The translations under genes and the position numbers were made by a program. Under the pieces are notes generated by a model. It did no database searches. It worked only from the letters and a program-made list of their open reading frames with translations, and was not told the origin of the DNA. A stretch of DNA of 39,645 nucleotides from Deltaproteobacteria bacterium (lineage in GTDB: Bacteria > Myxococcota_A > UBA9160 > UBA4427): NCBI GenBank assembly GCA_002709835.1, contig PAQX01000032.1, forward strand, positions 33,505-73,149, written 5' to 3'. Shown piece after piece: positions 16,505 through 23,780 of the stretch (positions are counted from its first letter, which is position 1; every line of letters starts with the position of its first letter).

Positions 16505-19500
16505 GCCTTCGCCCGCCCACGATCCCCGGCCGAGGCGGCGTCCCGACGACGTCGACGCGAACGGTACGCGAGGCCGAGAGCCCATCCTCGGTTCGCGCGC
16601 GAATGAGGACCTCGAAGTGCCCGCTTCGATTTTTCACGGTCCGGCCGAAGAGCCAGACGCGCCCCCCGACCGGGCCCGGATCGAAGATCTGCGTCGACCC
16701 GAGCAAGAGGGACGCGCCCTCGGACTCGACGACCTCGGACTCGAACGCGAGCGAGTTCGCGTCGCCCGCGGAGACTCGGAGGGGGTGGAAGAAGAAGCCG
16801 GCTTTCGCGCGCGCGGGCCGATCGGTCCCGTACCACGCGGGCAAGGCCATCGCCCAGATCGCCTGGCCCGCATCGCGTGCCCCCCGCCAGACGAGCTGAT
16901 CGCCGCGCACCCACGGCTCCGACTGGCGCGCAAGGGCGCCGCCGATGCGTTCGCGGGGACACATTCTGGTGTCGGGATCGAACTCACAAGTGTAGAGCGC
17001 AGGATCTTCCAGCGCCGAGCCGTCGGACCAGATCAGCCGGTTGCCGGAGATCGCGATCCCTCCACTGTCCTCAATGCGCGGACGCTCGCTGATCGGAACC
17101 GCGTCGCATCCGAGGGACCCGTCCTCGGCCGCCTCGACCCGGCAGGCGAAGAGCTCCCGGACGACTCCGAGCTCGATCTCACAGCCAGGGAAGAGCTCGC
17201 CCGGCAGGCACCCGAGAGAAGGAACGATGTCGACCCGCGAAGCATTCAGGGCGATCAGGTCGCCATCGTGCAGCGACTCCTGCGACACGGGTGTCCGCGC
17301 GCTCCGGGTGATCGGCTGCATCGTACAGGCCCCCCCCGCCTCCGGCAGAACGCACAGAGCCATCTCCCCGAGCGACTCGAAGAAGAGCGAGCGCCCATCG
17401 AACGATCGCAGCCTCCACCTCGGCCCGAGCGGATCGAGCACGGAGAGCGTCACCGGCGCACACTCCGGGTTCCGACGATCCACGCGACAGCCTTCGATCG
17501 TGCTCACGCCGCCCTCGTCCGCCTGCCAGACGATCCAGCGATTCCCGACGAAGGGGCGGGAGACCAACGCGGCGCCGCGATCGATCGTGCGCTCGTCGCA
17601 GTCCGGCGGCGTATTCGTCCGGCCGCGCCGTCCGAGCCGGCACCAGGCGATCCCGAAGCCGTTGCCCTGCTGGCGAGACCACGCGAGCAACTCGCCATCG
17701 AGGCCGATCGATTGAGGACGGCCCTCGACGAGAATTGGCGCCGGCTCCTCGAGCAAGGCTTCCTTACGCGGCCGCGGCGCGACGCGGGCGACGGCGATGC
17801 CCTGCTCCGACGGGATTTCGTCGTCGGCGTCCATCCGCCAGACGGCGCGGCGCCCGTCCGTGATCGGCGCGGCGACGTTCCGCTCACCGAGGGTGAGCGG
17901 CCGCGGGTCGATCGGCTCGACGGCGAAAGCGCGAAAGCGCTCGACGACACGACCGTCCCGGAGCGCGACGCGAACCCGCAGCATCCGCGGACCCGAAGCG
18001 GTGGGAGATGGAGCCCATTGCCAAAGCTGCTTGATCGACCCCGTCTCCCGGAGATCGAAGTCGTCAAGGGCCTCCAGCGGGGTGAAGTCGCGAGGACGCA
18101 GCGCCTCCGCCCAGGCGAGCTCGAGCGAGACGGGGTCCGCCCCGCTCGCCCGAACGAAGATCGTGAAAGGCCCGTCGGCCGGGTCGAGGCGCGCGCCAGA
18201 GACGGGAGCCTCGATCTCGATCTCGACGTCCGGCGGCGCCGTCGCGAGGAGCGTCGGGAGATGGAGCGCTCCAGGACCGACCCACTCGTCGTGGCCCGGG
18301 CGCGCGAGGTCGCGCGACGAGAGACGCACCTGCTCGCGCAGCGATTCCGGCGAGGCGTTCGGGTAGAGACTCCGGAGCATCGCGACGGCGCCGGCGACGT
18401 GCGGCGCGGCCATCGAGGTGCCCGCGAGCCGCCAGTAGCGATCGCCCACGAAGAAGCGCTCGTCCTCCGGCCGGCCTGCGCTGGTCAGCAGCGAAAGGAT
18501 GTTGCGCCGGGGAATATCGACTTCTCTCGGCGTCGACGGCCCGCCACCCGGAGCGACGACGTCGAGGCCGTAGCCGCGATTCGAGAAGGACGAGATCCGT
18601 TCATCGAAGCCGAGGGAGCCGACCGTCAACACGGCGTCGAGGTTCTCGGGACTGCGGTGGACGACGTCCGCGGTCGCGTTGCCGGCGCTCGTCACGACGA
18701 CGGTCCCGATCGCCTCCACGTGGGCCAGGACGTCGCGGGCGAGATCGTTGCGGGGACAGGGCGTGCTGCAGGACCAGCTGTTGTTGATGACGTCGGCGCC
18801 GTTCTCCGCGGCGTAGAGCACGGCGCGCCAGAGCACGGAGTCGACGCCGCTCCCGTCGTTCGGGAACCCCTTCACCCCCATCAGGCGAACGCCGGGGGCG
18901 ACCCCGACGATGCCCTCGCCGTTGCCGGCGACCGCGGCGATCGTGCCGGCGACATGGGTACCGTGCCCGCGCTCGTCGAAAGGATCTGAATCGCGCAGAT
19001 CCTCCGGGTCGTCGTAGTCGCCGTCCTCGTTCGCGTCGATCGAGTCCCCGAAGTCGAAGCCCACCTGATCATCGACGAAGCCGTTGCCATCGTCATCGAT
19101 CCCGTTGGCCTCGTGGGGCTCGGCGATCCCGTTGCCGTCGAGGTCCTCGCCCGGGTTCACCCAGACGTTCGCGGCGATGTCGGGATGACGGTAGTCGAGC
19201 CCCGTATCCACGACGGCGACGAGGACGCCCTGCCCCGTCGTCGTGTCCCAGGCTTCACGCGCCCCGATCTGATCGAGACCCCAGAGATCCGCGTAGGGCT
19301 GATCCCAACTCCCCGACGAGGCCAGGAAGGGATCATCGAAGGGAGGTGACAGCTGATCGAGTTCGACGTCGTAGTCGATGTGTGCGTACTCGACCTGCGG
19401 GGCGGCCCGCAGGGCGGCGATCAAGTCGGCGGGATCGTCCAGGTCGCCGGGCAGCGCGACCCGGTAGACGTGGGCCAGCTCGGGCAGCGTGGCCTCGCAG

Positions 19501-19925
19501 GCTGCGTCGCAGGCGGGACGCATGCGTCGGCCCCGTCCACGCCCAACGGTTCCGACCCGGGCGCGTGAGGCCTTCAGGCGATCTCGAAGCGCTCGGGCTT
19601 CGGCTCGGAAGCCCTGCCCGCGCGCGGCGCGAAACACCGCACGGTGGTCGAGGCGACCGAAGCGTTTCTGGAGGGTGTCGAGTTCGCGCCCGCGATCTCT
19701 CGTGGCGGGAGCGAAGGGGCGCCGCTCACGGCTCAGCCGCTCGGCGCAGACCTTGAGGGCGTGGGGGCCCTCATCGCGATACTTGACGATCACATGCCGC
19801 GACTCGGCGGAGGCCGCGGTGCCCGCGAGCAGACCCGTCAGCGCAAGGACGAGCGCAAGAGACGCGAACGCGCGGGGTGCCCGCTTCGCTTCGAACGATT
19901 CAACCTCGCAGCGTAGGGGCTTCAC
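16452..19925 (-). CDS. Secreted subtilisin-like serine protease (S8) with propeller-like C-terminal region
   Basis: From GTG 19925 the protein has 1157 residues. A signal peptide ends near residue 40 (GTAASA). A propeptide-like region with an Arg-rich spacer follows. The S8 catalytic domain (about 200-555) has Asp240 (VAVVDTG), His321 (GHGTHVAGT), Asn416 (SAGNA) and Ser504 (AGTSMAAPHVAG). Between Asp and His lies an Asp/Gly-rich calcium-binding insert (DLDGNG, then GIDDDGNGFVDD). The C-terminal half has repeated W-ending strands (RRAVWRMD, LLAWSRQ, RWIVWQAD, RLIWSDG, QLVWRG) that suggest a beta-propeller, plus paired cysteines. The frame is open to 20213, but a signal peptide beginning VKPLRC argues for the later start. 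Its job is probably extracellular proteolysis. Confidence 0.87.
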   Translation of the reverse strand: MKPLRCEVESFEAKRAPRAFASLALVLALTGLLAGTAASAESRHVIVKYRDEGPHALKVCAERLSRERRPFAPATRDRGRELDTLQKRFGRLDHRAVFRAARGQGFRAEARALRDRLKASRARVGTVGRGRGRRMRPACDAACEATLPELAHVYRVALPGDLDDPADLIAALRAAPQVEYAHIDYDVELDQLSPPFDDPFLASSGSWDQPYADLWGLDQIGAREAWDTTTGQGVLVAVVDTGLDYRHPDIAANVWVNPGEDLDGNGIAEPHEANGIDDDGNGFVDDQVGFDFGDSIDANEDGDYDDPEDLRDSDPFDERGHGTHVAGTIAAVAGNGEGIVGVAPGVRLMGVKGFPNDGSGVDSVLWRAVLYAAENGADVINNSWSCSTPCPRNDLARDVLAHVEAIGTVVVTSAGNATADVVHRSPENLDAVLTVGSLGFDERISSFSNRGYGLDVVAPGGGPSTPREVDIPRRNILSLLTSAGRPEDERFFVGDRYWRLAGTSMAAPHVAGAVAMLRSLYPNASPESLREQVRLSSRDLARPGHDEWVGPGALHLPTLLATAPPDVEIEIEAPVSGARLDPADGPFTIFVRASGADPVSLELAWAEALRPRDFTPLEALDDFDLRETGSIKQLWQWAPSPTASGPRMLRVRVALRDGRVVERFRAFAVEPIDPRPLTLGERNVAAPITDGRRAVWRMDADDEIPSEQGIAVARVAPRPRKEALLEEPAPILVEGRPQSIGLDGELLAWSRQQGNGFGIAWCRLGRRGRTNTPPDCDERTIDRGAALVSRPFVGNRWIVWQADEGGVSTIEGCRVDRRNPECAPVTLSVLDPLGPRWRLRSFDGRSLFFESLGEMALCVLPEAGGACTMQPITRSARTPVSQESLHDGDLIALNASRVDIVPSLGCLPGELFPGCEIELGVVRELFACRVEAAEDGSLGCDAVPISERPRIEDSGGIAISGNRLIWSDGSALEDPALYTCEFDPDTRMCPRERIGGALARQSEPWVRGDQLVWRGARDAGQAIWAMALPAWYGTDRPARAKAGFFFHPLRVSAGDANSLAFESEVVESEGASLLLGSTQIFDPGPVGGRVWLFGRTVKNRSGHFEVLIRARTEDGLSASRTVRVDVVGTPPRPGIVGGRRPNAGGRTPDRAGPGPRR

Positions 19926-20227
19926 CTCGTATGGTCGTCGGTTCTTTGACACAGATCGGCTCACTCGAGATCGCGTTGGGTTGGCCCCACCCGAAGCCGA
20001 GGCTAAAGGCCCACCACCCCCGGCCCCTGCAGAAAGCGGGTCGGTTCGCGCCCAGGCGAAGACTAGTCCCCCCAAACGAGAAGTGGTCACGACGCCCGGG
20101 AAGTGGCGGCACGGAGCCGCCCCAATCGTTTCGGGATCCGGCGTAGATCGATGGCTTCCAGGGGCTTTCCCGGTATGCTTCCGGTTCAGGAACTCGCGGA
20201 AGTTCCGACTCAAGGAGGAGAATCGAG
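19926..20227. other. Divergent promoter region between subtilase and dockerin-like gene
   Basis: This 302-base stretch must hold the promoters of both divergent genes. It contains a TTGACA at 19946 on the plus strand and a short inverted repeat GGAACT-N6-AGTTCC at 20189-20206 directly before the ribosome binding site of the dockerin-like gene. The subtilase frame is open through part of it but without a signal peptide at the upstream ATG. Confidence 0.4.
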
Positions 20228-20482
20228 ATGCTCAAGGTAGTGGGGAGCCTTTTGATCGCAGCGAGCACTTTCGCGATGGCGACGGCTTCGTTTGCAGAGG
20301 AGGCATGCCCGGCCTCGACGGATATCAACGGCGACGGCGTCACCGACGGAGCCGATGTCGCAATCATCCAGGACGCGCTTGGTAAGCTCGAAGGCGAGCA
20401 CGGCTACGTTGCGGCGGCCGACCTCAATGGAGACGGGTACATCACGACGATCGACTACAGCGTGATGCTCGCCTGCAACTAA
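20228..20482 (+). CDS. Small secreted dockerin type I-like protein
   Basis: The 84-residue protein has a signal peptide (residues 1-23, ending SFA) and then almost only a dockerin-like module: two calcium-binding loops, DINGDGVTDGADVAIIQDAL and DLNGDGYITTIDYSVML, each followed by a helix. Dockerins bind cohesins in cellulosomes, but lone dockerin-like modules are common in Planctomycetes and Deltaproteobacteria secreted proteins, where the partner is usually unknown. AAGGAGGAG lies about seven bases before ATG 20228. It has no PEP-CTERM tail. It lies 160 bases upstream of a PEP-CTERM gene on the same strand, so the two may be co-transcribed. Confidence 0.85.
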   Translation: MLKVVGSLLIAASTFAMATASFAEEACPASTDINGDGVTDGADVAIIQDALGKLEGEHGYVAAADLNGDGYITTIDYSVMLACN

Positions 20483-20643
20483 CACCTGGATCGATTCGAT
20501 CGGGTGGACCCGATGCGGTCCGGATGGATCGCCCGACACCCGTCATCAACCGCCAATGACGGCATCCCGTGAAACGCCCGAATTTGAGTGCCTGCGTCCA
20601 TTTCGCGGCCTCGACCTTCACGGACGCCTGGTAAGGAAACGCA

Positions 20644-21324
20644 ATGCGAATTTTCAACGGCCTTCTAGCTGGTCTCACCACGCTGCTCGTCGCCTCCGCG
20701 GCGACGGCGGCCCTCACGGTCTTGGCATCGTCGACGTCGGACCTGAGCAACATCGCGATCGGCGAAGAATTCACGATCAACATCTCGATCAGCACGTCGG
20801 GCAATGAGGCGCAGTCGCTCGGTCTACGCGCTGCGAACTACAACCCCGACACCTCGGAGTTCGTGGTGCAAAGCGGCGAGCAGGTTGAGAATCCAGACTT
20901 CGACCCGAGCGCACCCGTCGTCATCCAGTTCGTAAGTGCGACCGTCCCGGCATCGATCTTCAACTTCTCGCCCTCCGTCCCCTTCGGTGGCCTCTCCAAC
21001 TCGGCGAGCGGCGTTGAGGAAATTCCGGCGACGGGTATCCGAGCGGGTATCTCGGTCAACCTGTTCCAGGGCGTGTCTGTCTCTCCGGCGGCTGGTGCCG
21101 GTCCGGAAGCTTTTGACGTTACCTTCACGGGACTTGAAGAAGGAACGACGACGATCGATATCGGCGCATTTGCCGACTACTCGGACACCTACGGGGGTGG
21201 CGACAACGGCATGAATCCGGCCTCGGTCACGATCACCGTCGTCCCGGAGCCCGGAGCAGTGGCGGCGTCGCTCGCCGCGATCGGCTCCGTCTTTGGCGTG
21301 GCCGCGGTGCGGCGCCGCCGCTGA
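20644..21324 (+). CDS. PEP-CTERM sorting-domain protein (paralogue 1)
   Basis: The 226-residue protein has a signal peptide (ending ATAA), a beta-rich body that may be cohesin-like, and a complete C-terminal sorting signal: VPEPG, a hydrophobic helix, and VRRRR. Exosortases cleave at PEP and move the protein to the cell surface or matrix. The body is strikingly like the protein at 22196 (shared blocks LGLRAANY, PSVPFGGL, NSASGVEE, NLFQGVSVSPAAGAGPE, GGDNGMNPASV), but this copy has about 25 more residues after LRAANY. AAGGAAACGC precedes ATG 20644. The exosortase is encoded at 23781 in the same island. A strong hairpin terminator follows. Confidence 0.9.
   Translation: MRIFNGLLAGLTTLLVASAATAALTVLASSTSDLSNIAIGEEFTINISISTSGNEAQSLGLRAANYNPDTSEFVVQSGEQVENPDFDPSAPVVIQFVSATVPASIFNFSPSVPFGGLSNSASGVEEIPATGIRAGISVNLFQGVSVSPAAGAGPEAFDVTFTGLEEGTTTIDIGAFADYSDTYGGGDNGMNPASVTITVVPEPGAVAASLAAIGSVFGVAAVRRRR
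20953..21126 (+). repeat. Inverted repeat arm A (inside PEP-CTERM gene 1)
   Basis: The nucleotide sequence of this segment is almost the same as the reverse complement of 22387-22558, including a perfect run of about 40 bases starting at 21059 (AACCTGTTCCAGGGCGTGTC). The two arms are about 1.26 kb apart and face each other. Identity at silent positions points to recent duplication or gene conversion. Confidence 0.75.
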
Positions 21325-21386
21325 AGGTCACGTCCATGCACTTGGCGGCCACCTGGCGCATGGACGCCGGTGCCGCAGGATGATCA

Positions 21387-21420
21387 GAAGGGCCGGGAGC
21401 AGGAATGCTCCCGGCCCTTC
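21387..21420 (+). terminator. Rho-independent terminator of PEP-CTERM gene 1
   Basis: GAAGGGCCGGGAGC (21387-21400) pairs perfectly over 14 bp with GCTCCCGGCCCTTC (21407-21420), with a six-base loop and TTCTT after it. It stands 63 bases after the stop codon. Confidence 0.85.
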
Positions 21421-22118
21421 TTCTTGGGGATCGCTACAGGAGACAGTTCGAGGCCCGATTAGAATCGAGCGAGCGATGAAGTCGCGAAAGGGCGCCGAGT
21501 CGAATCGGATCCACTTGTGAACGGTCAGGAGCTCCCCGCTTTCTCCCGCCTTGACTGAATCGAGGCGGCGGCAGGACTCCTCTTCGGTGCCGCCAGGGCC
21601 CCACGCTTGGGACGTCGCTGCACAAGGCGGCGGCGGGCCGGAGCGCGAGGCGGGCTTTCGGCCCAGGCTAGGCGGCGGGCGGCGCGAGAAGCCCAGTAGG
21701 CTGAGCGAGGAGAGACAGCCAGCTTCGGCTCGGGGGCAACCTGGACTGTACTCGCGGCCGCATTCGTCGCGTCCCCCAAGCCCACTTGGCGTTCCAGGTC
21801 GTCCTGGGACAAGCCCGAGCTCGATCGGATCGCCCGTGGGTAGGCCCGCGCCAATGAGCCCGATCTGGAGATGCGCTAAGCCGGTTGGGAATGCGGGAAA
21901 ACTCGAGACCCCGTTGAACGGGCTGGTCCACTCACCAGTTCGAACGCCAGCAAGCAGCGCCTGTTCCTAACCGCACGCAGAGTTGCTGGGCCTGTCTGGA
22001 ATCTCGCCCTCGTCTTGTCCGGTCGCCACGATCGCGGGGCACGCACCCGATTCATCCATCTCGGCTTCCTTGGGCGACTGCGTTCGTCGGCTTCGAGAAG
22101 CAGAAGGGCCAAAAAAGA
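21421..22118. other. Gene-poor region between the two PEP-CTERM terminators
   Basis: About 700 bases between the two convergent terminators hold no intact gene. Short open frames exist on both strands, with no ribosome binding sites or domains. The exception is a frame-shifted minus-strand stretch (21660-21930) that resembles the 3' end of a PEP-CTERM gene and is listed separately. Confidence 0.5.
21660..21930 (-). pseudogene. Probable remnant of a PEP-CTERM gene with frameshifts
   Basis: On the minus strand one frame reads FPTGLAHLQIGLIG, AGLPTGDPIELGLV; a second frame then reads DATNAAASTVQVAPEP; after one extra base a third reads SWLSLLAQPTGLLA, and the basic RAARR follows in yet another frame. 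Together these would give body, PEP motif (21726-21734), hydrophobic helix and basic tail, the order of a PEP-CTERM signal. No single frame joins them and no start is seen, so at least two indels would be needed. The setting between two PEP-CTERM genes supports the reading, but short patterns in GC-rich DNA can mislead. Confidence 0.35.
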
Positions 22119-22154
22119 AATCGCCCTGGACCTCCGAAGAGATCCAGGGCGATT
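22119..22154 (-). terminator. Rho-independent terminator of PEP-CTERM gene 2
   Basis: AATCGCCCTGGA (22119-22130) pairs over 12 bp with TCCAGGGCGATT (22143-22154), loop 12. Read on the minus strand, the hairpin is followed by TTCTTTTTT (complement of 22111-22118). It lies 42 bases past the stop of the gene at 22196. Confidence 0.85.
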
Positions 22155-22195
22155 CAAGGTCATTTGACTGAGGCGGCAAGCGCCTCGAGATCAAA

Positions 22196-22795
22196 TCAGT
22201 CCTTGCGGCCCGCCGCGGCGAGGCCCGCGAGACCGAGGCCCATGAGCAGGGCCGTGCCGGGCTCGGGAACGACCGTCACCTCGACCGAAGCCGGGTTCAT
22301 GCCGTTGTCGCCACCGGAGTAGGCGTCCGAGTAGCTGGCGAACGCGCCGATGTCCACGGTCGTGACACCGGGCGCACCCGCGACGAACGTAACCTGGAAG
22401 ACTTCCGGGCCAGCACCAGCCGCCGGAGAGACAGACACGCCCTGGAACAGGTTGATCGAAGTGCCAGAGCGAATGCCCGCAGCCGGAGCTTCCTCAACGC
22501 CGCTCGCCGAGTTGGCGAGGCCACCGAAGGGGACGGAGGGCGCGAAGTTGAAGATCGACGTCGGGACGACGGTCGCCGTTCCGTTCGTCAGAATCGACGG
22601 GTCATAGTTCGCCGCACGAAGACCGAGGGCCTGCGCCTCAGCGCCCGACGTGCTGATCGAGATGTCGATCGTCACGGTGTCACCGGGCAAAACAGAGAGG
22701 CCACCGCTCTGAGCCGAGGACACGGTCAGTGCCGCGCTCGCAGCCCCAGCAACCATGAAGGTCGCGAGAGCGATAATAGAAGTAAACAGCCGCAT
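22196..22795 (-). CDS. PEP-CTERM sorting-domain protein (paralogue 2)
   Basis: The protein of about 199 residues has a signal peptide (MRLFTSIIALATFMVAGAAS), a beta-rich body nearly the same as that of the gene at 20644, and the sorting signal VPEPG, a hydrophobic helix and GRKD. I chose ATG 22795 because AAGGAG lies about ten bases before it and its start matches MRIF of paralogue 1; an ATG at 22804 is only one base from the AAGGAG. Relative to paralogue 1 it lacks an insert after LRAANY. It is convergent with paralogue 1 and divergent in position from nothing: the next minus-strand gene upstream is the thrombospondin-3/dockerin-like gene. It is a likely client of the exosortase at 23781. 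Confidence 0.9.
   Translation of the reverse strand: MRLFTSIIALATFMVAGAASAALTVSSAQSGGLSVLPGDTVTIDISISTSGAEAQALGLRAANYDPSILTNGTATVVPTSIFNFAPSVPFGGLANSASGVEEAPAAGIRSGTSINLFQGVSVSPAAGAGPEVFQVTFVAGAPGVTTVDIGAFASYSDAYSGGDNGMNPASVEVTVVPEPGTALLMGLGLAGLAAAGRKD
22387..22558 (-). repeat. Inverted repeat arm B (inside PEP-CTERM gene 2)
   Basis: The reverse complement of this segment matches 20953-21126 almost base for base. Homologous recombination between the arms could invert the 1.26 kb between them, which would exchange the 3' ends of the two genes. Confidence 0.75.
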
Positions 22796-22873
22796 CTTTT
22801 TCATTCTCCTTAGAATTGAGCGCTGAGCATCCGCTTAGGTTTTTCAGCAGCTCGCTAGGTAGTGACCATCCAC

Positions 22874-22890
22874 TTCGCCTAGGTGGCGAA
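22874..22890. promoter_or_regulatory. Operator-like inverted repeat upstream of PEP-CTERM gene 2
   Basis: TTCGCC-TAGGT-GGCGAA is a perfect 6-bp inverted repeat about 80 bases upstream of the start codon at 22795, in the promoter region. The protein that might bind it is unknown. Confidence 0.3.
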
Positions 22891-22939
22891 TTAAATCCGA
22901 GGCAGATTCATCGCCGACGATTTGGAGGGCACAGGGGGG

Positions 22940-22980
22940 TGAAGCGAGTCGGCCGGGACCGTGCCCGGCCAACCGCTTCA
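22940..22980 (-). terminator. Stem-loop after the thrombospondin-3/dockerin-like gene
   Basis: GGCCGGG (22951-22957) pairs with CCCGGCC (22964-22970), loop six; outer arms TGAAGCG (22940-22946) and CGCTTCA (22974-22980) extend the stem across an internal loop. It begins 10 bases after the stop at 22991 on the minus strand. No T tract follows, so termination is plausible but unproven. Confidence 0.45.
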
Positions 22981-22990
22981 AATCAATCCA

Positions 22991-23407
22991 TCACGGAATG
23001 CAGGGGATCGATCCCGCGCAGGCGAGGCCCGACGGGCCAGCACCGGCGTTGCCGTTCTGGAAGAAGTTGAGGAACGTCGTGAAGTCGGTCGTCGTGGTCG
23101 CGCCGTTTCCGTCGTGATCCGTGTCCGTGTTCGGCGAGGCACCCGTGAACGCGTCGAGGAAGACGGTGAAGTCCGTCGTCGTGGTCGCGCCGTTGTTGTC
23201 GTAGTCGGGGTCACAGGCGTTGCCGTAACCGTCGAGGTTCGTGTCAGACTGGTTGTCCGAATCGTTGGGACCGTTCGCGATGTTCGTGCAGTTGTCGTAC
23301 GCGTCCGGGACCAGGTCACTGTCGCTGTCGACGACGGAGCCGGCGTTCGCCGTGAACGCGAATCCGAGAGCAAAAACGCTTGCAAGCAGAATGAGCTTGA
23401 GCTTCAT
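22991..23407 (-). CDS. Secreted thrombospondin type 3/dockerin-like repeat protein
   Basis: The 138-residue protein has a signal peptide (MKLKLILLASVFALGFAFTANA), a thrombospondin type 3-like calcium segment (DSDSDLVPDAYDNC, DTNLDGYGNACDPD), and two near-identical 29-residue dockerin-like units (DNNGATTTTDFTVFLDAF and DGNGATTTTDFTTFLNFF). The unit repeat is also seen in DNA, with an 87-base period. The end is Gly/Ala-rich with two cysteines and no PEP-CTERM signal, so it should be released or held by a partner. AAGGAG lies about nine bases before ATG 23407; the frame continues upstream but without a signal peptide. The gene follows the exosortase gene on the same strand. Confidence 0.85.
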   Translation of the reverse strand: MKLKLILLASVFALGFAFTANAGSVVDSDSDLVPDAYDNCTNIANGPNDSDNQSDTNLDGYGNACDPDYDNNGATTTTDFTVFLDAFTGASPNTDTDHDGNGATTTTDFTTFLNFFQNGNAGAGPSGLACAGSIPCIP

Positions 23408-23780
23408 GGTTGGGTTCTCCTTTGAGATAACGAGCCAGTAGAGAGTATTTGGCCATCGTGAGCAGAAAAGGTCAAGAAAAATTTTGAATTCTGGGGGGGA
23501 ATCTTCCCCATGCTCAAATCCGACCCGAATCCCCCAGGGATAATTCTCCAACCGAGTGAGCGTTCGGTGAAGATAGAGTGATCTCGGGTCCTGATTTGAA
23601 CGTCCGTCGTTCGCGTCCCTGGACTTTCCATCGATGCGGGCCTCCCACTCGGGACGCCCGTTCGGTTTCATAGCAAGCGACATGCCAGCGTCCATGGACA
23701 CCTAAGGCCCTGAAAATAAAGTGTTTTCGTTTTCGAACGAATCTGGAAATGGCAAAGTTGTTCCCCTGTGAGGAAAACTT
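23408..23780. other. AT-richer intergenic region between exosortase and thrombospondin-3 gene
   Basis: This 373-base region is clearly richer in A and T than its surroundings (for example 23471-23500 and 23710-23790). It must hold the promoter of the gene at 23407. A weak hairpin, GGAAAA-N9-TTTTCC on the minus strand, stands just beyond the exosortase stop. No coding frame with a ribosome binding site is seen. Confidence 0.45.

Noticed and set aside
16167..18989. A 940-codon open frame on the plus strand
   Set aside because: It is antisense to the subtilase, whose catalytic motifs are unmistakable.
19926..20213. N-terminal extension of the subtilase to ATG 20213
   Set aside because: The signal peptide begins after this part, and the extension would fill the promoter region of the divergent dockerin-like gene.
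21525..21970. Open frames on both strands as possible small genes
   Set aside because: They have no ribosome binding site or domain; the frame-shifted PEP-CTERM-like reading explains the minus strand better.
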